Shown here piece after piece: positions 1-6,202 of a DNA stretch of 10,891 nucleotides (its first letter is position 1; every line of letters starts with the position of its first letter). This DNA comes from DATJBF01 sp035515475 (GTDB taxonomy: Bacteria; Verrucomicrobiota; Verrucomicrobiia; Palsa-1439), in assembly GCA_035515475.1 (NCBI GenBank), contig DATJBF010000052.1, forward strand, positions 1-10,891. Reading direction: 5' to 3'. Made by a program: the position numbers and the translations under genes. The notes beneath the pieces are model-generated. The model did not search any database. It was not told the origin of the DNA and was given only the letters and a program-made list of their open reading frames with translations.

Positions 1-1151
1 TTGATGTCGCGCGCCAGCATCGGCGGCGCGCACGAGACGTAAATGATCTGGCGGGGTTTCTGTTCCCGCAACGTCTTCAATACGGCTTTCCCGCAGCCCG
101 AGCGCGGCGGATCGAGAATCAGGCAGACCTCGTCGAGCCTGCCCTGATCGGGGCGGGACCGGAGTTGACGCAACGTGTAAAACAACAGGCGCTCCGTCTT
201 GCCCGGGTAGAAATCGCAGCTCTTCAACCCGAGCCGGTCGGCATTTTCGTTGGCGGCCTGGATCGCTTTGGCGTCCTCTTCAATGCCGTACACGTGCCGG
301 GCGCGGTCGCCGAGCATCAACGCAAACAAACCGACGCCGCAGTAAGCGTCCACCAGAATCTTGCAGCCGCTGGCGCCGAAGATGTTGCGGACGTGTTCCA
401 GTGCCAGTTCGATCACCTCGCGGTTGACCTGGAAGAACGAACCGAGCGGGACGCGGAGCGTTTTGCCGAGGATGATTTCCTCGGTGCAATGAGCGCGGGT
501 GTCCCGCCCGTTCCGTTCCAAATCCGCAAACAGGACGGGCGGGACGCCCGCGCTACTTTCGGCAAAGGCCCGCACTTGACCCGCGGAATTGCAGCGGATT
601 GTCAGATGTTTGTCGATGGCTGACCGCTGACCGCTGAGAGCTGACAGCGTCTCATTGATTTCCTCCCGCGCAATCGGGCATTGATCGATGGGGATGATGG
701 AACGCCCGCGGACGCTCCAGAAACCCGGTTGACCCGGGCCATGAACGACGATCTTGTTGCGGTAGTGATACTGTCGGGGCGAGCCGACCACGGCGGCGAT
801 GGGCGGGTTGGGGATCTTGCCAATCCGCTCGAAGACGTCGCGGATCTGGTTGCGTTTCAATTCGAGTTGGTGCGCGTAGTCGATGTGTTGGTACTGGCAA
901 CCCGCACAGCGCTGGTAGTACGGACAGCGGGGCTCGACCCGCAACGGCGAGGGCGTGATGACGCGCACGAGGTCGGCCGTGGCGTAGCGTTTCTTCACTT
1001 CCACAATCTCGACTTCGACCCGTTCGCCTTCAACCACGAAGGGCACGAACACCACGAAGTTGTCGACGCGGCCGATGCCGTCGCCGCCGAACGCGACGGT
1101 GGTGATATCGAGTTCGAGCCGTTGGCCGGGTTGGAGTGCGGATGCCGTCAT
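1..1151 (-). CDS. rlmD: RumA/RlmD-type 23S rRNA (uracil-5-)-methyltransferase, C-terminus cut by window edge
   Basis: SAM-dependent enzyme that makes 5-methyluridine in 23S rRNA. The frame is open from ATG at 1151 to the left edge (383 codons, no stop), so only the extreme C-terminus is missing. In order: a TRAM domain (about residues 8-65, with GDGIGRV), a [4Fe-4S] cluster motif C76-x5-C82-x2-C85 with C158 as fourth ligand, the substrate/SAM element FFQVN (239-243), SAM motif I DAYCGVG (268-274), DPPRSG (347-352), and the catalytic-cysteine motif YVSCAPP (C374). The iron-sulfur cysteines favour RlmD/RlmC over TrmA; which uracil is modified cannot be told. Odd: residues 200-220 are encoded entirely by a palindromic repeat (492-554), and residues about 169-178 by a heptamer repeat (619-646). 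Both lie between the cluster domain and the methyltransferase core, where family members usually have a short variable segment. The 119-aa membrane protein gene ends 34 nt upstream, so the two may share a transcript. Confidence 0.9.
   Translation of the reverse strand, partial: MTASALQPGQRLELDITTVAFGGDGIGRVDNFVVFVPFVVEGERVEVEIVEVKKRYATADLVRVITPSPLRVEPRCPYYQRCAGCQYQHIDYAHQLELKRNQIRDVFERIGKIPNPPIAAVVGSPRQYHYRNKIVVHGPGQPGFWSVRGRSIIPIDQCPIAREEINETLSALSGQRSAIDKHLTIRCNSAGQVRAFAESSAGVPPVLFADLERNGRDTRAHCTEEIILGKTLRVPLGSFFQVNREVIELALEHVRNIFGASGCKILVDAYCGVGLFALMLGDRARHVYGIEEDAKAIQAANENADRLGLKSCDFYPGKTERLLFYTLRQLRSRPDQGRLDEVCLILDPPRSGCGKAVLKTLREQKPRQIIYVSCAPPMLARDI
492..554. repeat. Palindromic repeat element inside the RlmD-type gene
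   Basis: Two 20-nt arms (492-511 and 535-554) are reverse complements at 19 of 20 positions and flank a 23-nt centre. The element is exactly 63 nt, begins and ends on codon boundaries of the minus-strand gene, and encodes residues 200-220 (SAGVPPVLFADLERNGRD and flanks). Peptides of this type (AGVPPV...GRDARA) are, from memory, common repeat-derived inserts in Verrucomicrobiota proteins. It is not a terminator: it lies inside a frame and has no T-run. Confidence 0.85.
619..646. repeat. Four tandem heptamers, unit GCTGACC
   Basis: GCTGACC, GCTGACC, GCTGAGA and GCTGACA follow one another with no spacer (28 nt). They lie within the RlmD-type gene and encode part of a serine/alanine/glutamine-rich stretch (ALSGQRSAI). 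The copy number and total length equal those of the other heptamer arrays in the window, although the unit is different. Confidence 0.85.
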
Positions 1152-1185
1152 GCGTGCCGTGAATCCTATCCCCGACCGCCCGGGG

Positions 1186-1545
1186 TTACAAACCGCCCTT
1201 GCGGGAACTTTGCAGGATGCTCAGGCTGCTGGCCAGCGACCAGATCCACGCCAGCAGGAACAGCACACACCCGATCAGGCCCGGCCCGAGCTGGGACACA
1301 GTCTCCTCGGGCAGGCTCCCCAAGTGGATCCAGTCGCGCACGAAGGAAATCGCCCACAGCACCATGAACAGGAAACCGGTTTGCGAGACGATGAGTTGCA
1401 GGATTCCCGCGGTCCGGCGGTGGGCGACGAACGTCCCGACTCCCGGCAGCACGAGGTTCCCCAGCACACACCCCCAGGCTTTCGAGCGGTCGACGATCCG
1501 CGGGGGAGCAAACTCAGACAGTTTCGGCGGTGGTTGGGGTGCCAA
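1186..1545 (-). CDS. Small polytopic membrane protein of unknown function (119 aa)
   Basis: I do not recognise a named family with certainty. The product has a proline-rich cytosolic start (residues 1-20) and about three hydrophobic segments (24-41, 46-69 and 87-108). The first contains LVLPGVGTFVAHRR, a Gly/Pro hairpin pattern seen in TM2-like and other small bacterial membrane proteins. The ATG at 1545 lies inside the upstream GYF_2 membrane-protein gene, a 32-nt overlap that suggests translational coupling. No later in-frame ATG appears before the second hydrophobic segment, so the early start is preferred. Its place as last member of a four-gene membrane cluster suggests a shared envelope-associated role. 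Function is unknown. Confidence 0.7.
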   Translation of the reverse strand: MAPQPPPKLSEFAPPRIVDRSKAWGCVLGNLVLPGVGTFVAHRRTAGILQLIVSQTGFLFMVLWAISFVRDWIHLGSLPEETVSQLGPGLIGCVLFLLAWIWSLASSLSILQSSRKGGL

Positions 1546-2365
1546 AGATATCCTCGTAAGCGTACATCAGCGCGGCTTGGGCGATGGCCGCGGTTACAAT
1601 CACACCGACGCAACAGGCAATGAGCCCGGCCACCACCACCAGGGCGCAGACCACCAAGAATCCAAACATCAGCCACCAATGTTTGGAGACGACCTTGCGG
1701 CTCAGTTCCATGGCCGGCCAGAACTCCAGCTTCTTATCGATCACCAGGGGAAGGACGAACATCCAGGCGACTCCCAGATAGATGCCGGGAAGAATGCAAA
1801 GGACAAACCCCAAGCCGGTCAAACACAGCGAGACGATCCGGGCCAACATCAGCGGCAGGAACGCCGTACTAAATCCGACGAACATGTCGCCGAACGCAGC
1901 GGGCTGGCCGCGGATCTTTTTCAGGTAGAGCGCGTACAACCCACCCAGCATCGGGCCGCCGACGATCATGGCGATGGCGATTCCCAGCCAGGGAATGCCG
2001 CAGCCCCCGGCAATGAGTCCGCCCACAAACGACGCGCCGATCAGTAGCCAAAAGTCTTTCTTAACGAGTTCCCAGCCGCGACCGATGCATCGTCCGATGT
2101 CGATGGTGTAATCTCGTGCGAGGATCTGGGCGGCCAGGGCCACGGGATCGACCGCGCCCACCACCGGCGGGACGATCGAGGCCGCGCCGGCGCTGCCCAG
2201 CGCGTCGGCAAACTCGGGGAACTCGCCGAGGCTCTTCCAGTCGGTGGACCCTTCCGACTGGGTCCTGGTCTGGGCGTTGGCCCGGCCTTCCCGGATCCAT
2301 TGACGCAATTGCTCGGCCGTGACCGGGCCGTACTCGTGGCCATCCGCTCCAGTGATCTTGTACAT
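1514..2365 (-). CDS. GYF_2-domain polytopic membrane protein
   Basis: The 283-aa product starts with a GYF_2 domain (residues 1-56: GADGHEYGPVTAEQLRQWI, GRANAQT and DWKSL are the family landmarks). An Ala/Pro linker (57-80) leads into a membrane domain with about six hydrophobic stretches (roughly 105-123, 126-146, 165-185, 186-208, 229-250 and 251-270). The membrane part has the look of DUF975/YciC-like bundles: GRGWELVKKDFW before the first helix, FVLCILPGIYLGVAW in the middle, and LVIDKKLEFWPAMELSRKVV before the last pair. It is proposed to sit in the inner membrane with the GYF_2 head in the cytosol. A good ribosome site (AGGA about 8 nt upstream) supports the ATG at 2365. The GYF_2 head is a close paralogue of that in the upstream gene (38 of the first 56 residues identical by hand count), which points to domain duplication in the cluster. 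Specific function is unknown. Confidence 0.8.
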   Translation of the reverse strand: MYKITGADGHEYGPVTAEQLRQWIREGRANAQTRTQSEGSTDWKSLGEFPEFADALGSAGAASIVPPVVGAVDPVALAAQILARDYTIDIGRCIGRGWELVKKDFWLLIGASFVGGLIAGGCGIPWLGIAIAMIVGGPMLGGLYALYLKKIRGQPAAFGDMFVGFSTAFLPLMLARIVSLCLTGLGFVLCILPGIYLGVAWMFVLPLVIDKKLEFWPAMELSRKVVSKHWWLMFGFLVVCALVVVAGLIACCVGVIVTAAIAQAALMYAYEDIFGTPTTAETV

Positions 2366-2386
2366 TTCAGTTCCTGTGGCTGTCCG

Positions 2387-2758
2387 TCAGGGTGCCAACA
2401 TCGTCAACGGGTAAACGGGGATGTTGCGCAGGATGCCGAACATCACCACCGTTATCAACAACGTCCAGATCCAAACCGGTCTCATCGTCACGTGTCCGCG
2501 CCGCAGAACGAGGTAGCCAACCAGGGGCAACAACGAGATCGCCAGCGGATTAAACCGGAAAGCCATCAGCAAATGGCCGTGCAACAACTCGTGCAGCGCC
2601 CGAGTCGAACCACAACCCGGACACCACAACCCGGTCATCTGGTGCAATGGACAGGGCGGAAAGATGCCGATGTGGGTCGGGTCGAACACGAAGATGACCG
2701 CCGCGATCACCGTAACGATCGCCGCCGTGCCGAGGACCTGGGTTCGGTGCGTCACCAT
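2387..2758 (-). CDS. DUF2752 membrane protein
   Basis: The 123-aa product carries the DUF2752 signature: CPLHQMTGLWCPGCGSTRAL (residues 36-55), then HELLHGHLLMAFRFNPLA (56-73). These cysteines (C36, C46, C49) and the FNPLA block are what define the family. Hydrophobic segments lie at about 9-27, 70-86 and 95-112. The chosen ATG at 2758 overlaps the stop of the upstream GYF_2-CD225 gene (ATGGTGA), a typical coupled arrangement. An ATG seven codons further upstream is possible and would give a 28-nt overlap. The next gene begins 21 nt downstream. DUF2752 proteins are often found beside CD225 or TM2-type proteins; no biochemical function is established. The conserved cysteines could bind metal or form a disulfide, but that is inference. 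Confidence 0.85.
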   Translation of the reverse strand: MVTHRTQVLGTAAIVTVIAAVIFVFDPTHIGIFPPCPLHQMTGLWCPGCGSTRALHELLHGHLLMAFRFNPLAISLLPLVGYLVLRRGHVTMRPVWIWTLLITVVMFGILRNIPVYPLTMLAP

Positions 2759-3219
2759 CCGCGCAGCCCCCGGCGCCATCCGCCAATACCAACGACGCCC
2801 ATCGAAAGGATGGTGAAAACGATGCCGAGCCAAAAGGCAATCCAACACCACATCCGGGCTTTGCGAGACGATTCGATCGCGCCGGGCACGTCGCCCGCCT
2901 GGAGTTTGGCGTTCACTTGAGCGGCGAAGACAATCGCGGCGATCCCAAAGGGCAGACAACAGAAGATGGTGCAAAGAATGGCGGGTACCAGGTAGTTCGG
3001 TACTGGCGGCTGCGGCGCGCGGCCCACGGTTGGGGGCACGGCTGACGGCGAAAACAGCGGGGCGAATTCGGCAAATTGACCGAGCGGTTTCCAGTCCGCG
3101 GTTCCCTCGGCTTGGGCCTGCGTCTGCGCGTTGGCACGCCCTTCGGCGATCCACTGGCGCAGTTGTTCCGCGCTAACCGGGCCGTACTGCTGGCCGTCCG
3201 CTCCGATGATCCTGAACAT
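2752..3219 (-). CDS. GYF_2-CD225/dispanin membrane protein
   Basis: The 155-aa product has an N-terminal GYF_2 domain (residues 1-56), a Pro-rich linker (57-75) and a CD225/dispanin domain. The latter comprises PNYLVPAILCTIFCCLPFG (74-92), continuing the first hydrophobic segment to about 101, the polar loop QVNAKLQAGDVPGAIESSRK (101-120), and a second segment about 123-146. CD225 is the fold of eukaryotic IFITM proteins and of many small bacterial membrane proteins of unknown role. The start is well supported: AAGGAGGT lies directly upstream of the ATG at 3219, the strongest Shine-Dalgarno site I saw in the window, so this gene probably leads the four-gene membrane cluster. GYF_2 is thought to act in protein docking; which partner is bound here cannot be seen. 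Confidence 0.85.
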   Translation of the reverse strand: MFRIIGADGQQYGPVSAEQLRQWIAEGRANAQTQAQAEGTADWKPLGQFAEFAPLFSPSAVPPTVGRAPQPPVPNYLVPAILCTIFCCLPFGIAAIVFAAQVNAKLQAGDVPGAIESSRKARMWCWIAFWLGIVFTILSMGVVGIGGWRRGLRGW

Positions 3220-3277
3220 GGACCTCCTTCACGCCTCCTGGTTCAACGCCAATCTTCCGCAACCGTCGAACCTCAGG

Positions 3278-4471
3278 CTACGTCAGCGCTTTGCGCAACT
3301 CCAGCCTAAATTTCCCCAGGCCGTCACCAGCCAGCGCGGAGATCTCTAGGACCGGCATCCGGCTCGTCTTCGGCGTCTTTTTTTCGGACAAGCTGGAAGC
3401 ATGTCCCACGTGGCGCTTGAATGCGGCGAGGTTCTTTTTGGCTGCCGGCAGATCCATCTTGTTGGCGACGACGAGGCGCGGTTTGTTCAGGACTTCGGCC
3501 TTGTACAACTTGAGTTCCTCGATCAACTGCTGGTAGTCATCCCACGGCCGGCGTCCGTCCACGCCCGCCATATCGAGCAACAGGACCAATAATTGGCACC
3601 GCTCGATGTGCCGCAGGAAATCGTGTCCCAGCCCCTTGCCGGCGTGCGCGCCTTCGATCAGCCCGGGAATGTCCGCCACGCGGATCCGCGCGAAATCGTC
3701 GTACACAACAATCCCAACGTTGGGCGTCAGCGTCGTGAACGGATAGGGTGCCACCTTGGGATGGGCCTTGGTAATCTTCGAGATCAGCGTGGATTTCCCG
3801 GCATTGGGGAAGCCCACGAGGCCGACGTCGGCCAGCGTCTTCAGCTCCAGTTCAACATCCAGCATTTCGCCCGGCTCGCCGTATTCGAACTCGCGCGGCG
3901 CCTGATGCGTCGAGCTTTTGTAATGCGTGTTGCCGTGTCCGCCGCGTCCGCCCTTCGCCACCACGAACCGCTGGCCGTCCTCAACCAGATCGGCCAGGAG
4001 TTCGCGGCCGGCCGAGGTTTCCGCGGGAGCGGCGTCCGCACCGCGACCGGAATCGCTGCCCGGCGCGGCGGTTTCACCGCGTGAGGCCACGAGACCCACC
4101 ACGGCGGTCGGATCGAATTCCTCCGTGGCTGCCGCGGGATGATAGCGAGTGGGGACGGGTTGTCGGGTGGGCCGAGTGAGACGGAACATTTGCGTGCCGA
4201 TGGGCACTTTCACTACGACGTCCTTGGCGTTGCGGCCAAAACAGTTTTTGCCGCGGCCGTGAACGCCGTGTTTGGCGACAAGACGTGGCTGATAGTAGTA
4301 ATCGGAGAGATCGGTGACGTTCTTGTCGGCCACCAGCACGATGTCGCCGCCCTTGCCGCCGTCACCGCCATCGGGACCGCCGCGGTCGACATACTTCTCG
4401 CGTCGGAAGGAAACGCAACCGTTCCCGCCATCACCCGCCTTGACGCGAATCTTGACTTTGTCGACGAACAT
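3278..4471 (-). CDS. obgE: Obg/CgtA GTPase, with extra internal segments
   Basis: Essential GTPase of late 50S ribosome assembly and stress signalling. The Gly-rich Obg fold fills residues 1-155, starting MFVDKVKIRVKAGDGGNGC. The G domain shows G1 GFPNAGKST (220-228), the switch I region PYPFTTL (242-248), G3 DIPGLIEG (267-274), G4 NKMD (337-340) and G5 SAL (378-380). The product is 397 aa and lacks the extra C-terminal domain present in some species. Two stretches exceed the usual family layout. Residues about 97-155 are an Ala/Thr/Pro/Asp-rich, probably disordered loop within the Obg fold. Residues about 354-372 (VGHASSLSEKKTPKTSR) lie between G4 and G5 and look repeat-derived. All GTPase motifs are intact, so the protein should be functional. 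The ribosome site ahead of the ATG is weak. The GYF_2-CD225 gene begins 58 nt downstream on the same strand. Confidence 0.95.
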   Translation of the reverse strand: MFVDKVKIRVKAGDGGNGCVSFRREKYVDRGGPDGGDGGKGGDIVLVADKNVTDLSDYYYQPRLVAKHGVHGRGKNCFGRNAKDVVVKVPIGTQMFRLTRPTRQPVPTRYHPAAATEEFDPTAVVGLVASRGETAAPGSDSGRGADAAPAETSAGRELLADLVEDGQRFVVAKGGRGGHGNTHYKSSTHQAPREFEYGEPGEMLDVELELKTLADVGLVGFPNAGKSTLISKITKAHPKVAPYPFTTLTPNVGIVVYDDFARIRVADIPGLIEGAHAGKGLGHDFLRHIERCQLLVLLLDMAGVDGRRPWDDYQQLIEELKLYKAEVLNKPRLVVANKMDLPAAKKNLAAFKRHVGHASSLSEKKTPKTSRMPVLEISALAGDGLGKFRLELRKALT

Positions 4472-4488
4472 AGGGGCAGGATAACGGC

Positions 4489-4516
4489 GAAAGCGGAAAG
4501 CGGGAAGCGGAAAGCG
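4489..4516. repeat. Four tandem heptamers, unit GAAAGCG
   Basis: GAAAGCG, GAAAGCG, GGAAGCG and GAAAGCG run without spacers over 28 nt. They fill half of the 59-nt gap between the H-X9-DG gene and obgE, just upstream of the obgE start, and so lie in the obgE leader. Copy number and length match the other heptamer arrays. Confidence 0.85.
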
Positions 4517-4530
4517 GCGCTTAACTCGTT

Positions 4531-5007
4531 CTATTGTTGCTCGACGCGACCATCGTCGAACAACACGGAGCGTTTCCCAAAATGTCTGGCTGCTGTCTCG
4601 CGCAGGACAATGACGGCCGGGTTGCTCCGCCAGAGGTTGGTTGCGCCCGTGAATGCATAGCTAGAATGCGATTTGTCTTTTGCGGATGGACAGATGAAAC
4701 ACTTGTTGGGGCGTGAATAGGGATCGAACTGATGCAGGTAGGGGTACAAACTCTCCGCCGTTGGGGGCAGTCTCCCCCCATTGTCACGGGCGTACATCTC
4801 GCACGCGAGGCCAATCGCTCTGACGTTGCTGAGGCAGACGGCGGCGCGGGCCATGTTCCGCATGTGATTCCTGTCGAGGACGTGCAAGATGTAGAGCCAG
4901 CCGAGGATGCCGAGAACCGCGCCGAAGACGATCAAGGGCGATCTGTTTACATAGAATCGCCGAGCGGGCGGCAATGCCGGTGGAATCGATGGCGGCCGTT
5001 CGTTCAC
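4531..5007 (-). CDS. H-X9-DG pseudopilin-like membrane-anchored protein
   Basis: The 158-aa protein has a Pro-rich cytosolic start, one hydrophobic anchor (about 24-44) and a region resembling the type II pseudopilin-derived proteins abundant in Planctomycetota and Verrucomicrobiota. Its features are CLSNVRAIGLACEMYARDNG (58-77), YPYL, FICPSAK (104-110), SYAF, and the C-terminal H-X9-DG motif (H142, then D152-G153 in FDDGRVE). Unlike classical members it lacks a visible prepilin peptidase site (Gly-Phe-Thr-Leu-x-Glu) before the anchor, so it may simply stay anchored. The start codon is GTG at 5007, preceded by GAGGTG at a good distance. It begins 31 nt after the MidA-type gene ends, suggesting co-transcription. 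The substrate or pilus-like partner is unknown. Confidence 0.75.
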   Translation of the reverse strand: MNERPPSIPPALPPARRFYVNRSPLIVFGAVLGILGWLYILHVLDRNHMRNMARAAVCLSNVRAIGLACEMYARDNGGRLPPTAESLYPYLHQFDPYSRPNKCFICPSAKDKSHSSYAFTGATNLWRSNPAVIVLRETAARHFGKRSVLFDDGRVEQQ

Positions 5008-5038
5008 GCGCGCTCACCTCAACAACTTCGGAAGAATA

Positions 5039-6202
5039 TCAAATTCCTTTTCGTTGCACCAGCACTTTGAACGTGCGTCCCATGAGTTCGGGATGGATGA
5101 GTTGGTGGATGGCCGCGCGTTCCCGGCTGAGTTGCCCCGCGGTGCGCGCGGCAATCTCGGCAATCTCGGATTCTCCAATCTGCAACAGGTAATGTGATTG
5201 GTCGGTGAACAATACGGGTTCGAGTCCGAATTTCTTGCCGTGCTCGATGAGCGACGTGAACTCGACGTGAGAGGTCATATCCTGTTCGCCAACGTGCTGG
5301 TACGGATTCGCGTTTTGGGTGTGACGGCAATAGCACAGCAGTGTCCCGTCACGGTGGTGCGGGGCGAAGTATTCGTTCCGCTCGTAGCCGTAATCGATCG
5401 TCAGCACGTAACCCCGCTTGAGTCGGCGAGCGATGTTTTCCAGCCAATCCACGGCGCGCAGGTTTATCTCGACCGTGTACCCTTCCATCAGGTCAACGGG
5501 CAGACCGGCCAGAAAGCTGGCGAGGCGGGGAGAGGAAAGGGGGCCGATGGTTTCTTCAACCGGCGTTGCCCCCTCACCCAGTCCCTCTCCCCCGCGCTGC
5601 GGGGGAGAGGGACTGGGTGAGGAGGATGCCTGCGTAACGTACACCTCCTTCCACTCACCACTCTCCACTTTCACCCGGTGGACCGGCAGCGCATCGAGGA
5701 ATTCGTTGGAAAACACGCAACCGACGATGGAATCGGGCAGGGAATCGCCCACTTCGACGACTCGGTACCGCAGGTCGGGTGCGGCGGCCAGCACGTCGTC
5801 ACGGAGCTGGCCGCGATGTCCGCCGAACTCGACAATTTCGAATTCGCGTGGCGTGCCGAGTTCCTTGCGCCACTGCAAGAATTGCCGGGCGAGGAGTCGG
5901 CCAAACAATGGTCCGACGCTGACGCTGGTGAAGAAATCGCCGTCTTTGCCGATGCGAGAACGGCGGGCTGGGCCAGCCCGCCCTACGGCATCAACTTCAT
6001 CCGGTTTTTGGTGGGGCGCGCTCGCCGAGCGCGCCGCATCCTGATCCGGAACATCCAAACTGGTGTAATAGCCGTGTTGGGGGTGGTAGAGGGCGAGTTC
6101 CATGAATCGTTCGAAGGTGATCCGGTTGCCGCTACGCAAAATCTCGCGGCAGATTTCCTCGATGAGCGCCGGGTTGCCGTCCACGGGGCGACGATAGCGC
6201 AC
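5039..6202 (-). CDS. NDUFAF7/MidA-family SAM-dependent protein arginine methyltransferase
   Basis: Family PF02636. The mitochondrial member methylates an arginine of complex I subunit NDUFS2, the NuoD homologue. Landmarks, counting from GTG at 6202 (387 aa): ITFERFMELALYHPQHGYYT (28-47), GDFFTSVSVGPLFGRLLA (88-105), glycine-rich motif VEFGGHRGQLRDD (124-136), FSNEFLDALPVHRV (164-177), IDYGYERNEYF (269-279), GTLLCYCRHT (286-295) and GEQDMTSHVEFTSL (305-318). The open frame continues upstream without an ATG of sensible length. GTG at 6202 is preferred, and GTG at 6184 is the alternative. Odd: palindromic repeats lie within the frame, encoding about residues 56-63, 74-81 and 194-211. The stretch after the second strand (VVEVGDSLPDSIVG, 148-161) looks about 20 residues shorter than in relatives. 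The gene is divergent from nuoA. Whether it is still active is uncertain. Confidence 0.85.
   Translation of the reverse strand: MRYRRPVDGNPALIEEICREILRSGNRITFERFMELALYHPQHGYYTSLDVPDQDAARSASAPHQKPDEVDAVGRAGPARRSRIGKDGDFFTSVSVGPLFGRLLARQFLQWRKELGTPREFEIVEFGGHRGQLRDDVLAAAPDLRYRVVEVGDSLPDSIVGCVFSNEFLDALPVHRVKVESGEWKEVYVTQASSSPSPSPPQRGGEGLGEGATPVEETIGPLSSPRLASFLAGLPVDLMEGYTVEINLRAVDWLENIARRLKRGYVLTIDYGYERNEYFAPHHRDGTLLCYCRHTQNANPYQHVGEQDMTSHVEFTSLIEHGKKFGLEPVLFTDQSHYLLQIGESEIAEIAARTAGQLSRERAAIHQLIHPELMGRTFKVLVQRKGI
5572..5622. repeat. Perfect 24-bp palindrome inside the MidA-type gene
   Basis: Arms 5572-5595 and 5599-5622 are perfect reverse complements around a 3-nt centre; the span is 51 nt. 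On the minus strand it encodes the Ser/Pro and Gly/Glu-rich peptide SPSPSPPQRGGEGLGEG. This is a widespread bacterial intergenic repeat type, here within a frame. It resembles a terminator stem but has no T-run and lies mid-gene. Confidence 0.9.
5962..5982. repeat. Short palindrome (10-bp arms) in the MidA-type gene
   Basis: GGCGGGCTGG and its exact reverse complement flank a single base. The span is 21 nt and encodes part of VGRAGPARRS on the minus strand, just before IGKDGDFFTS. Length and architecture match the palindrome at 6015-6035, but the sequence differs. Confidence 0.8.
6015..6035. repeat. Short palindrome (10-bp arms) in the MidA-type gene
   Basis: GGCGCGCTCG and its exact reverse complement flank a single base. 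The span is 21 nt and encodes part of DAARSASAPHQ on the minus strand. With the palindrome at 5962-5982 it frames an insert of about 35 residues between HGYYTS and IGKDGDF, where relatives have only a few residues. Confidence 0.8.

Noticed and set aside
619..646. CRISPR or classical direct-repeat array
   Set aside because: Units are contiguous 7-mers without spacers, so this is a short tandem repeat.
681..2047. Long plus-strand open frames across the RlmD-type, 119-aa and GYF_2 genes
   Set aside because: They are antisense to genes with strong motifs, have shadow-like composition (Arg, His, Gln, Asp) and lack ribosome sites or domains.
4007..4183. Palindromic element as the source of the long ObgE loop
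   Set aside because: Only a 6-bp stem (CCACGG with CCGTGG) is visible; there is no arm structure like that of the other elements, so the loop is treated as low-complexity protein sequence.
5572..5622. Rho-independent terminator
   Set aside because: A strong stem, but no T-run on either strand, and it lies in the middle of an intact gene that continues with family motifs on both sides.
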